A DNA stretch of 64,000 bases from Prorocentrum cordatum (taxonomy: Eukaryota > Sar > Dinophyceae > Prorocentrales > Prorocentraceae), in contig CAUYUJ010014210.1 of NCBI GenBank assembly GCA_963575745.1, forward strand, positions 209,501 through 273,500, written 5' to 3'. Each line of letters starts with the position of its first letter. The stretch's first letter is position 1. Below, in pieces: positions 10,556 to 20,559 of the stretch. Made by a program: the position numbers and the translations under genes. The notes below the pieces were generated by a model, which saw nothing but the letters and a program-made list of their open reading frames with translations, did not search any database and was not told the origin of the DNA.

Positions 10556-11165
10556 CCCACAGGCCCCCGCTCGAGACATCCCCCAATTTTGCAAAACCAG
10601 CGTTTCGCTCGAGACATCCTCACCAAATTATGAACAACAAGCGTTTCGCTCGAGACATCCTGCAAAAATTCTAAGAAATCCTGGCAAAACAAACGAATTA
10701 GTCGAGACATCCTCGAAATTCCTGCGCGCGGGACGCGGCACGCGCGAGACATCCTTGGAATTCCTGCGAGCGGGACGTGAAAACAAACATTTCGCCTGAG
10801 ACATCTCCTGAATTCTGGCCCTCCATGAAGCCCCCGCTCGAGACATCCCCAAATTTAGCAACACCAGCGTTTCGCTCGAGACATCCTCATCAAATTTTGA
10901 AAACACGCGTTTCGCTCGAGACATCCTGCCAAAATTCTAAGACATCCTGACAAAACAAGCGAATTAGTCGAGACATCCTCAAAATTCCTGCGCGCGGGAC
11001 GCGGCACGCGCGAGACATCCTTGGAATCCCTGCGAGCGGGACACGAAAACACGCATTTCGCCTGAGACATCTTCTGAATTCTGGCACCCCACGACGAAGC
11101 CCCACCTCGAGACATCCACAAATTTTGCAAAACTAGCGTTTCGCTCGAGACATCCTCAACAAATT
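10556..11165 (+). repeat. ~267-bp tandem unit rich in link motif C
   Basis: CCCCCGCTCGAGACATCCC starts units at about 10564 and 10830, with a third start at about 11098. Within each unit the C motif occurs several times, exact at 10602-10621, 10869-10888 and 11139-11158, and otherwise as variants such as ATTAGTCGAGACATCCTC and TTTCGCCTGAGACATC, each joined to short AATT-containing spacers. This is the densest cluster of the motif. Confidence 0.85.
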
Positions 11166-11465
11166 ATGAAAATTACACTACACCCGCGCTCCCAGGGCCA
11201 CGATCCCTCGTAAAGTACGCTACGTCAGCGCTCCCAGGGCCACGATCCCTCGTAAGGGCTCCTGGGCCCTCCTAGGTCTTCCTTGGACCTCTTGGGCCCT
11301 TCTGGGCTCTCCTGGAGCCTCCTGGAGCTTCTTCTAGGCCCTCCTTGGGCCTCCTGGTGCCTCTTGGAGCCTCCTGGGTTCTCCTGGGCCCTCCTGGGCT
11401 CTCCTGGGCCCTCCTGGGCTCTCCTGGGCTCTCCTGGAGCCTCCTGGGCCCTCCTGGGCGAAGTC
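11166..11465 (+). repeat. Two family E units, then CTCCTGGGCC array
   Basis: Two 42-bp-type E units (CGCTCCCAGGGCCACGATCC) lie at about 11188-11250. They are followed by about 200 bp of 10-15-bp units such as CTCCTGGGCCCTCCTGGG. Confidence 0.75.
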
Positions 11466-11835
11466 AGGGTCCAAAAACACAAAGGATTTGCCACAGGGTC
11501 CAAAAACACAGGGGATTCGCTACATTTCTGGAATTCCGTGCCACCCCTCACGCAGATCCGCGGGGTCAGGGTCCCAAAACACATGGGATTTGCCACATTT
11601 CTGAAATTCCGTGCCACCCCTCACGCAGATCCGCGGGGTCAGGGTCAAAAAACACAGGGGATTTGCCACATTTCTGAAATTCGGCGCCACCCCTCATGTA
11701 GATCCGCGGGGTGGGTCCAAAAACACAGGGGATTTGCCATATTTCTGAAATTCGGTGCCACCCCTCACGCAGATCCGCGGGGTCTGGGTCCAAAAACATA
11801 TGGGATTTTTGCTATTTCCGAACTTATGCAACTTC
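11466..11835 (+). repeat. ~72-bp tandem repeat, about five copies
   Basis: GCAGATCCGCGGGGT recurs with spacings of 73, 73 and 71 bp (GATCCGC at about 11555, 11628, 11701 and 11772). Each unit includes AAAAACACAGGGGATTTGCC and TTTCTGAAATTCCGTGCCAC. The rest to about 12040 is non-repetitive except for TTATTTATCGAGCG fragments related to the H and G modules. Confidence 0.85.
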
Positions 11836-12039
11836 AAGAATCCAAAACTCCGTTCCCAGCGCCGTTCGGGAGGCCGTGGTACCTCGTTATTTATCGAGCG
11901 AACGCGTTTACCTCGTTTTTTATAGTTTAAAGTCGATGTCGGAAAAAAGTGGACTTCACCTGTGAAATATCGAGGTTTCCTTAAAGGCAGTAAAATTCCA
12001 AGAGCACGATCTGCGTGAGGGGTGGCGAAAAATGGCCAA

Positions 12040-12170
12040 TTTTAATTCGCCGGCCCCCTTCGACCTCGTAATTTATCGCACAAGAAATTTGCCGGCCCCC
12101 TTCAAGTAAAAACCGGGGGTAAACCTACTAAAAGAGAACCCTGGGCCCGCGCCCTTTCCGGGAAAAAAGC
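12040..12170 (+). repeat. G tail module
   Basis: AATTCGCCGGCCCCCTTCGA, TCGTAATTTATCGCACAAGA, CTAAAAGAGAACCCTGGGCC and GCGCCCTTTCCGGGAAAA in the usual order. It abuts the 3' end of the glycosyltransferase-like remnant on the opposite strand, whose open frame runs out in this module. Confidence 0.85.
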
Positions 12171-13087
12171 CATGTCTATCCAGTGCCCCGCACCAGTAGC
12201 CTTGTGGTGATATGCGTGTGTGGCTGAAAGCCTCAGAGCCTGTATGAAAACCTCGACGTGCTCGATGGGCAGAGTGAAGAACAAGCCAGATCGCCTCTTT
12301 TCCCGTCCCCAAGAATCCTCGCCCTCCTTGTGAGCAGCATTCGTGACGTTCCACCTCACATTTGCCAAAGGCATTGGTTCCCTAAGCTTGAGGTCGAGGC
12401 GGGTCAATACGACAGCGTCGATGGACTTCTTGTCCTGCAGGACCAACTCGAGAACCTTTATGATACTGTCAACGATCAAAGAACTCAAACCGTCCTCGAC
12501 ATCACTGTCGAGATTCTGCTCGTCCCCGTGCTCGCCCTCGTCCCAAATACGCCGAGTCCATGATCCTGCTAGATGGCTTGAGAAGTTGTAGCGGGCCGGA
12601 CGCAGCACGCGCACGAGGCGATCGTCGAGCTGCTGGCTAAGGAGAGCGTCCCCCCCCCCCCCCCCTGGTAGGTGTGGAGGTAAGTCTTCACGCTGGCCCC
12701 AGCTGCCTCCAAAGGCCCCACAAGCATCCCCCAATGGGTGTCAACGCTGGAGAAAAAGTCTGAGCAGATAAGCCTGCCATTCTGCGCCCCGTGCTTGAAC
12801 CAAGTCTGGCGGTGGTGGTGGCCACGATAGGCAAGTGCAACGCGGGGTGGGGGCTTGCAGCTGGGGCAAGGGATCGCGTGCCGCCAACCAGCTGGATCCG
12901 CGGTCCTCCACACTTCAGCAATTTCTGCTGGGATTGTGAGATCGCGGCGGAGCACGAGGCCAAAGCAGCGCCAGGGCCAGACACCAAATAAGGCCGTCAG
13001 TGATAGAAGCGACGTCATGGAAGACGTGCTTCGGCTGAGTTCGGTACGTGGAACACTCCAAAGCTTGAGCTTGAACCCAAATTGCAA
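12160..13087 (-). pseudogene. Glycosyltransferase-like type II membrane protein, broken at a G17 run
   Basis: Two minus-strand frames together read as one protein. The first (start at 13087 or the Met near 13018) begins with a hydrophobic stretch MTSLLSLTALFGVWPWRCFG, a plausible signal anchor, and continues through GRLICSDFFSSVDTHWGMLV, ASVKTYLHTYQ. At a run of 17 C on the plus strand (12649-12665) the frame changes, and the second frame continues DDRLVRVLRPARYNFSSHL, IIKVLELVLQDKKSIDAVVL, TRLDLKLREPMPLANVRWNV to about 12170, where it enters a G tail. The pattern (membrane anchor, then a globular domain with DAVVLTRLDL) resembles nucleotide-sugar-dependent glycosyltransferase-like proteins of algae; I judge this from overall pattern only. 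The run may be a sequencing slip or a true mutation. No stop codon interrupts either half. Confidence 0.5.
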
Positions 13088-13265
13088 AGTATGGAATTAA
13101 AAACCACCTGGGTCATCTTGAGGGCCCCCGGGAACGTTATTCAGAGCGCTTGGAGTATCTTGGACCATGCGAGGGGGGCTTTCGGGATCCTCTTTGGGGC
13201 GTGTTGCAACGTTGTTGGACCATCTTGAACGACAGCGGTGGAAACCACCGCCTCCGCAAATTCAC

Positions 13266-13690
13266 ACAAACATGCTGGACCCACGCACCCGGAAAGGGAT
13301 ATAGACATGTGAAGCATGGAAACGTTTCGAAACACCTGGATTGGGCGATGGGCAGTAGCAGCGATGAATATATCGATGGTGATGGCACCGTGCCAAAAGC
13401 TGCACTGCGCTTTACCGTGCTGCGAAATGCTCGAAGAAACGAAACGCGAAACAGCCCACGAAACGCCCTACGAAGCAGCCCGCGACGTTCCCCAAGAAAC
13501 ACGCAACGAAGCACGCTAGGACACACTTGACGAAACACCACCCGAACAGCCACGAGACACCCCACGAATCACCCCACGAAGCACTCCACGAAACATCCCC
13601 CGAACCACCCCACGAAATAGACGTGCCAACAATTCGCGCTGTCCTGCGCCGCGTTGTGCCGTGCTGCCGAGCTCACATTCCGACTCAATT
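13266..13690 (+). repeat. Head module and CACGAAACACC repeats
   Basis: The head variant CATGCTGGACCCACGCACCC, GGAAAGGGATATAGACATGT and GAAGCATGGAAACGTTTCGA starts at about 13271. ~10-bp units (CACGAAACACC and relatives) fill about 13450-13620. A similar head plus array occurs at about 32105-32360. Confidence 0.8.
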
Positions 13691-13876
13691 ATGAAACGGG
13701 ACGAACCGAGAGGGGGCGAATCCAAAGAAAGACGGAACGCACCGAGCAAAAACGGACCGAAACGCGGCACACCGAGACACGACGAACTGAGACAGGGCGA
13801 ACCGAAGCAGTACCAACCGAGACGAGGTCCAAAATCACGCTGCGCCCCCGCTCCAGCTGTCACGACCCCTCATAAA
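13691..13876 (+). repeat. Family F, ~186-bp dispersed duplicate (copy 1)
   Basis: Starts ATGAAACGGGACGAACCGAG and ends GCTCCAGCTGTCACGACCCC. A copy with few differences lies at 32431-32617, in the same orientation and again preceded by a head plus CACGAAACACC array. The unit contains a degenerate ~10-bp GACCGAGAC pattern. Confidence 0.85.
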
Positions 13877-14690
13877 TTACGCTGCGTCCGCATTCCTAGG
13901 GGCACGAACCTTAACAATTCACACTGCGCACGCGCTCCAAGGGCCCCGGCCCCTCGTAGATTATTACACTGGGGTCGCGCTCCCAGGGCCCCGACCCCTC
14001 GTAGATTACGTTGCGCCCGCACTCCAAGGGCCACGATACTAAGTAATTTACGCTGCGTCCGCGCTCACAAGGCCACGATCCTTCGCAAATTACGCAGGGT
14101 CCGCGCTCCCACTGCCGCGATCCTTAGTAAATTGCACTGGGGTCGCGCTCCCAAGGCCACGATCCCTTGTAATGTACGCTGCGTCCGAGCTCACAAGGCC
14201 ACGATCCTTTGCAAATTACGCAGGGTCCGCGCTCCCGCTGCCGCGATCCTTAGTGAATTACACTGGGGTCGCGCTCCCAGGGCCACGATCCCTTGTAATT
14301 TACGCTGCTTCCGCGCTCCCAAGGCCACGATCCCTTGTAAATTATTTTGGGGTCGCGCACCCAGGGCCCCGACCTCTTGTAAATTACGCTCCGCCCGCGC
14401 TCCCAGGGCCACGATCCCCCGTAATTGACGCTGCGCCCGAGCCCCCAGGGCCCCGATCTCTTGTATTTTACGCTGCGCCTGCGCTCCAAGGGCGACGATC
14501 CCTCGCGAATTACATTGCGTCCGAGCTCCGAAGGCCCAGATCCCTTGTATTTTACGCTGCGCCCGCGCTCCGAGGTCCCCGACCCCTTGCAAATTACGCG
14601 TGGTCTGCGCTCCAACCGCCACGATCCCCCGTAGATTACGCCGCGCCCGCGCCCCCAGGGCCTCCCGGGGCATGCTGGGGAGCCCAAGTC
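13861..14690 (+). repeat. 42-bp tandem array (family E)
   Basis: About 20 degenerate copies of a unit reading CCACGATCCCTTGTAAATTA then CGCTGCGTCCGCGCTCCCAG. Spacings of CCACGATCC or CCGCGATCC near 14072, 14115, 14158 and 14199 are 41-43 bp. A multiple-of-three period with few stops gives open frames on both strands that are not taken as genes. Other E blocks: 35020-35290, 36195-36345 and 39370-39780. Confidence 0.88.
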
Positions 14691-14699
14691 CTTCAAGTT

Positions 14700-15016
14700 T
14701 TGCGAAACAAGCGTTTCGCTAGATACGTCCTCGACATTTTCAAGATTGCACAGTTCACATCTGGAATTATCTAATCGTTCCATGCGACCTTAGGGATCGC
14801 AAATTGCAAGTGCGATGGCCCGCATGCCTGCGCAAAAAATATCAACACCCAGCCATGCACCTTTAAAGCGACAAATTCTTTATAAATAACGAATCGAAGA
14901 AGAGGGGAGCAGAGAACCTGCAGAAGTTTGCGACCGAGGCGTGCCAGACCCAGACGGTATCGGCCTGCTGCGTCTCGCCTTCGGCACCAATCTGGGTCGC
15001 CGTGCATATCCCTGTG
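14700..15016. other. Link motif variant, then sequence trailing the PAS pseudogene
   Basis: A C-motif variant (GTTTCGCTAGATACGTCCTC) ends the E array at about 14710-14730. The remaining ~280 bp is non-repetitive and may be the 3' part of the retroposed PAS transcript on the minus strand; no poly(A) tract is visible and no domain is recognised. Confidence 0.4.
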
Positions 15017-16738
15017 TTATCTTGCTGCTCTGCTGCTCCAACGTAGCTCGTGCAGTGTCAGGCGCAAGATACCAGGACCGTCGTCCTGGAATATGATGCT
15101 GCACTTGGCTCGCAGGCTCGCCCCGCGGCAACGATGGAGGCGAAATACAAGCCACTTCAAACCTTGAGGGGGCCCACCATCACCTTCCCAGGCTACGGCG
15201 TCGGTGACCCACTGATCGAACTTCTCAAAGTCGTGCCACATGAAAACGTCACGCATAAAGATATCACATCCTGGAGCGTGCTCCTTTGTCTGAAAAAAGG
15301 GCCTCGAATGCTGGACTGCAAGACGTGATCGGGAAATCCCCATTATCTTCCTGCTGCGCGAAAGCATTGAACGACACGTGGATGTCAGCCCCGGTGGCCT
15401 CGGTGGCGTCTTCGATGTCCCGACTGAGGCCGCTCGATTCAGGCGAAGAGGATTCCGAGTCGGAGTCGTTGCATGTCTTTGCGAGGGAAGATTCAATGAA
15501 GTCCGACCTAACTCCAGAACGGGATTGGAGAACCTCTTCCCCTTCTTGCTCCTCCTCGATGCCAAGTACGCGGGCGCGATCCCCCCCCGCCCCCAAGCAC
15601 GCGCGGGCAATCTGGACGCGGACAAGGAGTCCCGCTGCATCCCGAAGAGCCACGGAGATGAAGCCTGCGTGGCACTCCCGCTCGGCATCTTCTTCGGCAG
15701 CGCCGGCGATCAGTTCCGAAAGCCTAGCTCTTTCGCTTTCCGGCACGAGATCTGTGAACACCTTGCCCACTAAAGATTGCGGGTTACGTTTGTGCATCAG
15801 CAGGGGTCCGAGCACGCCCGCACCGCGACCAATCTCAAGCCGCGGCCCCAAGAAGACGCACTCATCGCACGTCCTAGAGAGAAGCCGCTCGATGACAGAC
15901 AAACTCATTATGGCGTCCGCTTCGCCAGACTTCAACCTCGCAAAAACCCCAAATGTAACCTCCAGCATCCAACAGAAAGCAGCTTGCGTCCCGAACCTCC
16001 AAACGGCTTCCTCAAGGACGTCCAATCCGGAACATCTCGGCCAAAAGATTATAACAAAGCCAGCCAACAATAATGTATTCAATCTGGCGCTGCCACAAAG
16101 TAGCGCTCGTCCACCCTGGATGGTCAGGATCAAATACCACGTTGGTCGCGCAAGAACGCTTATTGGCAACCGGAGAAATAAGGTAAAACACGCACCGACT
16201 GAACGCAACATTTATCATATCTAACCGTGGCGACGATTTTGATTTTGGCGCCGCGACCACTAGCGTCATCGCAGAAATAGCCATGTGCAATGGGATCAAA
16301 TTTCCGCACTGCAGCTATACTTGGTTCCAAAATCCACTCCTGTCCGACGTGGTGTCGTCCTCGACGGCTTCGATGCCAGATGCCATCGCGGCTAAAGTGA
16401 AAATCGCCATTGCGAAAATCGTAGCTCATTCCGGATGTTCTGGACATTCCTCTCCTTAGTACTCTGGCAGTGCAAGCACACACCCAGTAACGGAGAGCAG
16501 CGTAGTTCCCAAGCAACCTGGGCAGCCTGTACTTCATCATCATGACCAACGAGGAAACGAGCAAAACACAATGTACACTGCTTAACAAATCTTGAATCAT
16601 CACGATCGCGGCGCCATCCGTTGCAGAACGTAACGCATGATGAGGGCACCGATCACCCATAGTGCTCTGTATGCACGTGTGTGGGGGTACCGAACGCGTA
16701 TTGAATGCGAGTTGGCCTTGGCGCTTTGAAGACGACAT
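15017..16738 (-). pseudogene. Retroposed PAS-domain protein, frameshifted
   Basis: Read on the minus strand from the spliced-leader relic. An ATG 2 nt after the leader opens a frame starting MSSSKRQGQLAFNTRS, with hydrophobic stretches such as VHCVLLVSSLVMMM, suggesting an N-terminal membrane part. After at least one frame change, the frame open over 16211-15264 carries a PAS-like domain (ERLLSRTCDECVFLGPRLEI, then QSLVGKVFTDLVPESERARL, FISVALRDAAGLLVRVQIA; about residues 106-220) and an acidic linker. A second PAS-like start (ITSCSPAFEALF) is cut by a one-base shift at a T6 run near 15295 and continues in another frame as HAPGCDIFMRDVFMWHDFEK to about 15017. PAS repeats of this type sense small molecules or mediate contacts and are abundant in dinoflagellates. 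The leader at the 5' end, no visible introns and several frameshifts indicate a reverse-transcribed, decayed copy. Confidence 0.65.
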
Positions 16739-16740
16739 GG

Positions 16741-16762
16741 CTTGAGCCAAAATGGCTACAGA
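16741..16762 (-). other. Dinoflagellate spliced-leader relic
   Basis: The minus strand reads TC TGTAGCCATTTTGGCTCAAG. The dinoflagellate leader consensus is D CCGTAGCCATTTTGGCTCAAG, so 21 of 22 positions agree (C to T at position 3). It is followed by CC and an ATG at 16738. Leader sequences are added to mature mRNA by trans-splicing, so a genomic copy next to an ORF marks a cDNA that was reverse transcribed and reinserted. The outer edge joins directly to an H repeat module (AGACGTCCTCGATTTTTTGG). Confidence 0.92.
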
Positions 16763-17230
16763 AGACGTCCTCGATTTTTTGGCGCGGGGGGCGCACCATC
16801 CTCGAGCGGCCAAGCAAAAACTCAACATTTTCACGCTTTCCGCGCCGCGTTGGACTTCACCTTGTTTTTTATCAGGGAAAACGGGGGTCCGCGGACCCCG
16901 CTATTTATCGAGGATCCAAAATGGAGGGTCGACTTTTCTTGAGCGGGCACGCACAAAACGCACCTTCCGCGCCGAATTCGACTTCACCTTGTTTTCTATC
17001 GCGGAAGACAGGGGTCCGCGGACCCTGTTATTTATCGAGGATCCGAAGTGGGCGGTCGACTTTCCTTGAGCGGGCACGCGCGAAACGCATTGTGTACACG
17101 CCGAATTTGACTTCACCTAGTTTTTTATCGAGCGGGAATACCGCCGGCCCTACAGAAGTTGGCACCGGGGGGAATTACAAACTTGAAGAGAACCCTGGGC
17201 CGGTGCCCTTTCCTGGAAAAAGAGCATCAG
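16763..17230 (+). repeat. H module (three sub-copies) and G tail
   Basis: H sub-units read GCGCACCATCCTCGAGCGG, then ACTTCACCTTGTTTTTTATC, a palindromic GGGTCCGCGGACCC, and TATTTATCGAGGATCC with GGTCGACTTT. The perfect palindrome occurs at about 16885 and 17012. The block ends in a G tail (CCGCCGGCCCTACAGAAGTT, then AAGAGAACCCTGGGCC, about 17120-17225). H also occurs at 35340-35640 and 36430-36660. Confidence 0.85.
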
Positions 17231-17670
17231 TGAGTTTGGCCTCCCGGAAGCCCTTTTGGAGCCCTCTTGGGCTGTCTTGTGGGCCTTTATAGACAGGCGC
17301 GTTCCACTACCTGCAAAGTAGCTACTCGCAACTGGCCTGGGTCCGCCGTGGGGCATTGGCGCCCCCTCACGCGTGGGAGGGTTGTTTTTTTGCGGACGTT
17401 TGCGAGTAGGCACCTTGCGAGTAGCGGCACGCGCTCGGTGACTCCTGAGCCGTCTGGAGGACACCTTGGGGCCGTCTTCGCCGCCTGAAAGGCCACCCTG
17501 GGCAGGGCCATCGTGCCCTTGGAGGCCACCCTGGGGCGCCGTGGGGGGGCGGCGTGCGCCCCCCCCCCCCAAGCAGCGGGCGCGGCCCGGCAGCACTCCG
17601 AGAAGGGCCCGCGGGCCCCAAGGATCGGAATGGACTGCCGGGCGGGGGGGGGGGGTCGACTTGAAAGAGT
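17231..17670. other. GC-rich interval without recognisable gene
   Basis: Contains C10 and G11 runs at about 17561-17570 and 17645-17655 and short GCCACCCTGGG repeats. Open frames on both strands show no motif. Confidence 0.5.
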
Positions 17671-17677
17671 GCGGCGG

Positions 17678-17870
17678 GCCTAGAGGTGGACACCAGCACC
17701 GATATCTGCGTGGTGCCTCCACCGAGGGAAGAAGATCCGGATCTCGGTGATGGTGGTAATATTCTGGCTTCCAAGGTGATCGAAATATTGCCACCAACGC
17801 CGGAATCTAGGATCATCTTCACCCTGTGGAGGCAACCCCCTGTGTTGGTGTTGGTGCTCATCTCCAGGCC
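17678..17870. repeat. ~193-bp imperfect palindrome (foldback)
   Basis: The left arm (about 17678-17772) and the reverse complement of the right arm (about 17773-17870) align along their whole length with small gaps, roughly 70 percent identical by eye. Matching landmarks include GTGCCTCCACCGAGGG against TTGCCTCCACAGGG, and GGTGATGGTGGTAATATT against GGCGTTGGTGGCAATATT. The two strands accordingly encode similar short peptides (MDTSTD... on plus, MSTNTN... on minus). This is a foldback structure, possibly a MITE-like element or the product of an inverted duplication. Confidence 0.75.
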
Positions 17871-18119
17871 TCCAAAAGGGGGCCCCCGGGGCAAAGGAAT
17901 GCGTTTCCCCAGTGTATGAATGCGCACATACACGTAATTACAGGCGCACGCACAGCGACACAAGGGGCACGTGCGCGCCCCAAGCCCACACAAAACAAAA
18001 GAGTTACAAACGAACTCAATCACAACCTGGAGGTGGCATGTAGACCTGCCGTAGAAGCCAGAGTTCTCATTGGCAGCTGGAGAGTGGCCATGGAATTGTG
18101 GTAGACACGCGCATGATCC

Positions 18120-18335
18120 TCCACATCGTCTCACGCCCTCCCCCTGCTCCTCCAGTTCCTCGCCCTCCTACTCCTCCTCCTCCTCCTCCACCTCCTCCTC
18201 CTCCTCCTCCTGCTCCCTATTCCTCCTGCTCCTCTCCCGCTCCTCCCCCTGCCCTCTGTCTTCTCCCCACTCCACGCCCCTCCCCCCCCCCCTTCCCGCC
18301 CCCCTTCCTCTTCTCCCCCCCCCTCCAGGAGGCAC
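18120..18335 (+). repeat. (CCT)n/pyrimidine-rich tract
   Basis: CTCCTCCTCC repeats at about 18160-18240 followed by CCCCCTTCCC-type pyrimidine sequence to about 18330. The following GC-rich stretch to about 18835 keeps frames open on both strands without a recognisable domain. Confidence 0.85.
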
Positions 18336-18839
18336 CGCTGCCAACTGCCAGTGGCGCGGGACCCCGCGGACGCAGCGGCTGCCGCCGAGTCTACCGCCCC
18401 GGCGCGGGCCCGCTGGCGGACGGGGCGCCAGGCCCAGGCTGGGACGGCCAGGCCGTCGAGGGACCTCCTGACGGGCAGGCCTGGGCGGGGCCCATTGGCG
18501 CCTGCGGCGCCACAGACAGCGGCGCCGCCACTGCGCCCAGCCCTCGCGGAGCTCACCCTGCGCCCAGCCCAGCCCAGCCCCTCCCAGCCCTGGCGCGGGG
18601 CGCGCGACCGAGGGCGGTGGGCGGGCGGACCCGCGGACAGCGAGGCCGCCGAGCGGAGCCCTGTGCGCGCTGGAGTCTCCCGGCCCCACCGGCGTCCGGC
18701 CCATGTGCTTCCGCCGCGGGCGAGGCGCCCGATCCCATTCGTCGCGATTGTCAGAGCCTCGCGACGTGCCGGCGCGGCGTCGGGGGGCTGGCGCCTCGGC
18801 CGAAGCACCAACGATCGACCCGCAGATTGATGAGCACCG

Positions 18840-19030
18840 CGTTGCGGGGAAGCCCCCCAGAGAGAACTACCGGTACTCGTAACGAGGAGCTGGGCCTGCC
18901 CTGTAAAAGACCCGCCTTAAGCTCTCTGATTGTCGGTTTCGGAGGAGCCCCCCGATAACTACCACACTCGTAGCGGGGAGTTGAGCCTGCCCTGTAAGAC
19001 CCGCCTGAAGCTCTCTGATTGTCGTCCACG
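18840..19030 (+). repeat. Two ~90-bp tandem units
   Basis: CCCCCCAGAGAGAACTACCG and CCCCCCGATAACTACCACAC start two units, each continuing ACTCGTAxCGxGGAGxTGxGCCTGCC and CTCTCTGATTGTCG. No gene call. Confidence 0.7.
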
Positions 19031-19600
19031 AGTCCGCCGGGCAGGGCACAACGGCGACCTTGCGATCCTCATGACTGTCAGGATTTCCGCCCAGATGGGG
19101 TGTCACGGTTTCCTCCCGACGCTGGTATGGCCCAACAGTGAGAAGCCATAGTTATGAGGTCCTGCCTCTATCGAGCCTCGCTCCTTTGCCGGAAGCTGCG
19201 AGACCAACCCTTCTGACGGAAGCAGCTCCGCGCGAAGCAAACCAGCACGAGCGAGACCAACGGCACGACTCCGACCATCATCGCGGTAGGCTAAAGTCAC
19301 CGCCGGGCCTGCTCCACGAACCGTGTGGCAAAATTCTGTCCTGCGAGCGTGGGCGAAGTTCGGCCCCCGCAGTCGGGCCGCTGAAATAAGGAACGGTTAG
19401 TAATGGACGGAAGCCCCTTTTTGGCCCCAACAGCACCAGCGTACACGAAGAGGGCTAGAAGAACAACCGCAGAATGACGTAAGGAATATCGAGCCCCTTT
19501 CGTATCCGAACTGTTCCTTATGTCATCGTCTTGACTGTAATTCGGCAGGACAGTCCCCAAGCGCTTCTGAACAAAAACATAGACGGACACATTGCTGACC
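19031..19600. other. Interval without recognisable gene
   Basis: Non-repetitive sequence with short open frames on both strands and no motif I recognise. It may include intron or 3' sequence of the membrane-protein fragment at 19640-20050. Confidence 0.4.
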
Positions 19601-19639
19601 ATGGTATTGCCACCAACGACGCAGTCAGTAGCACCTCCG

Positions 19640-20050
19640 CGACGAGCACGACGGTGAGCAGCGCACGGTGCGAGCATCAACGCCGGGCTGGCCCACGCGA
19701 GCGGCAACACCACGCGCAGCACCACAAGGGCAGCGGCCATCATCCACCCCCAGCCGCTCCAGCACGGCGGACAGCAGCACGAACATGAACAGCAGCACCA
19801 GCGTTCCCAGCACGAGTGGCGCCAGCCGCACCATCACGCCGAGCTCGTTGCCAAGCAGTGCGCGCGCGAGCAGCAGCTCCGCCTTTCCGAACGCGGCTGC
19901 GACGCGCAGCGCCGCGCGCGGCAGCACCGGCGAGACGGGCAGCACGGTGCTGACCAGCAGGCGCGCCGTCGAGCAGCTCCGCGCGCGCTGCGCTCGCTGG
20001 GGCGCGCGGCCGGCGGCTGGAGCGGCGGCCGGACGGGGGCCTCGCGGGGT
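19640..20050 (-). pseudogene. Membrane-protein gene fragment (unrecognised)
   Basis: The minus strand encodes a hydrophobic sequence typical of membrane segments: LLVSTVLPVSPVLPRAALRV, then GVMVRLAPLVLGTLVLLFMF and VLLSAVLERLG. An overlapping frame continues MMAAALVVLRVVLPLAWA, so one frame change or an exon boundary near 19740 would join two or three transmembrane helices. Upstream sequence to 20190 is Pro/Arg-rich. No family motif is visible; it could be a transporter or channel exon. Splice sites cannot be chosen with confidence because dinoflagellates also use GC and GA donors. Confidence 0.3.
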
Positions 20051-20559
20051 TCTCGCGGCACCGGGGCTGAGCAGCCCCCGCGCCGGGCCTGGCCGGGGGA
20101 CGACGCGCGGGGGCGGTCGTCCGAACCGCGGCGGCCGGCCCAGCGTCTCTGGAGCCCAGCCGGAGAGCTGGCCGCAGGATGCCGGGGCCATCGCCGGGCC
20201 CAGGCCTGCGCCGCGCGCGAGGCGCGCGACGCTGAGGCTCCGCCCGTCAGCGACGTGGCTTGCCCGCGGCGCGGCGCGATCTCTCTCCTCTCTTTGCCTC
20301 TCCGCTGCGCAGACCCGCTTGCCCTTCTCGGTTTCGGTTGCACTTCGCAGCGAAGTCTGGGGTGGTCTCGACAGCGGCCAGGGAAGGCTCGCCCCGCGCC
20401 AGCGAACAGATCATCCTGAGAGAGTTGTTGATTCCGCCCTTGGCCGTCGCAGGGGCCTGCGCAGAGACCCCAAGCGAACGTCGGATATTTCCCCTGTCCG
20501 CCAAAGGGTATCCAACGCAGGTTCTACGCGAGATCTGTTGATCCTCCCTGCTTGCCACC

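Noticed and set aside
10556-11165. CRISPR-like repeat/spacer pattern
   Set aside because: The C motif recurs with variable, partly repeated spacers in a eukaryotic mosaic; there is no constant repeat length, no cas gene, and the 267-bp tandem explains the spacing.
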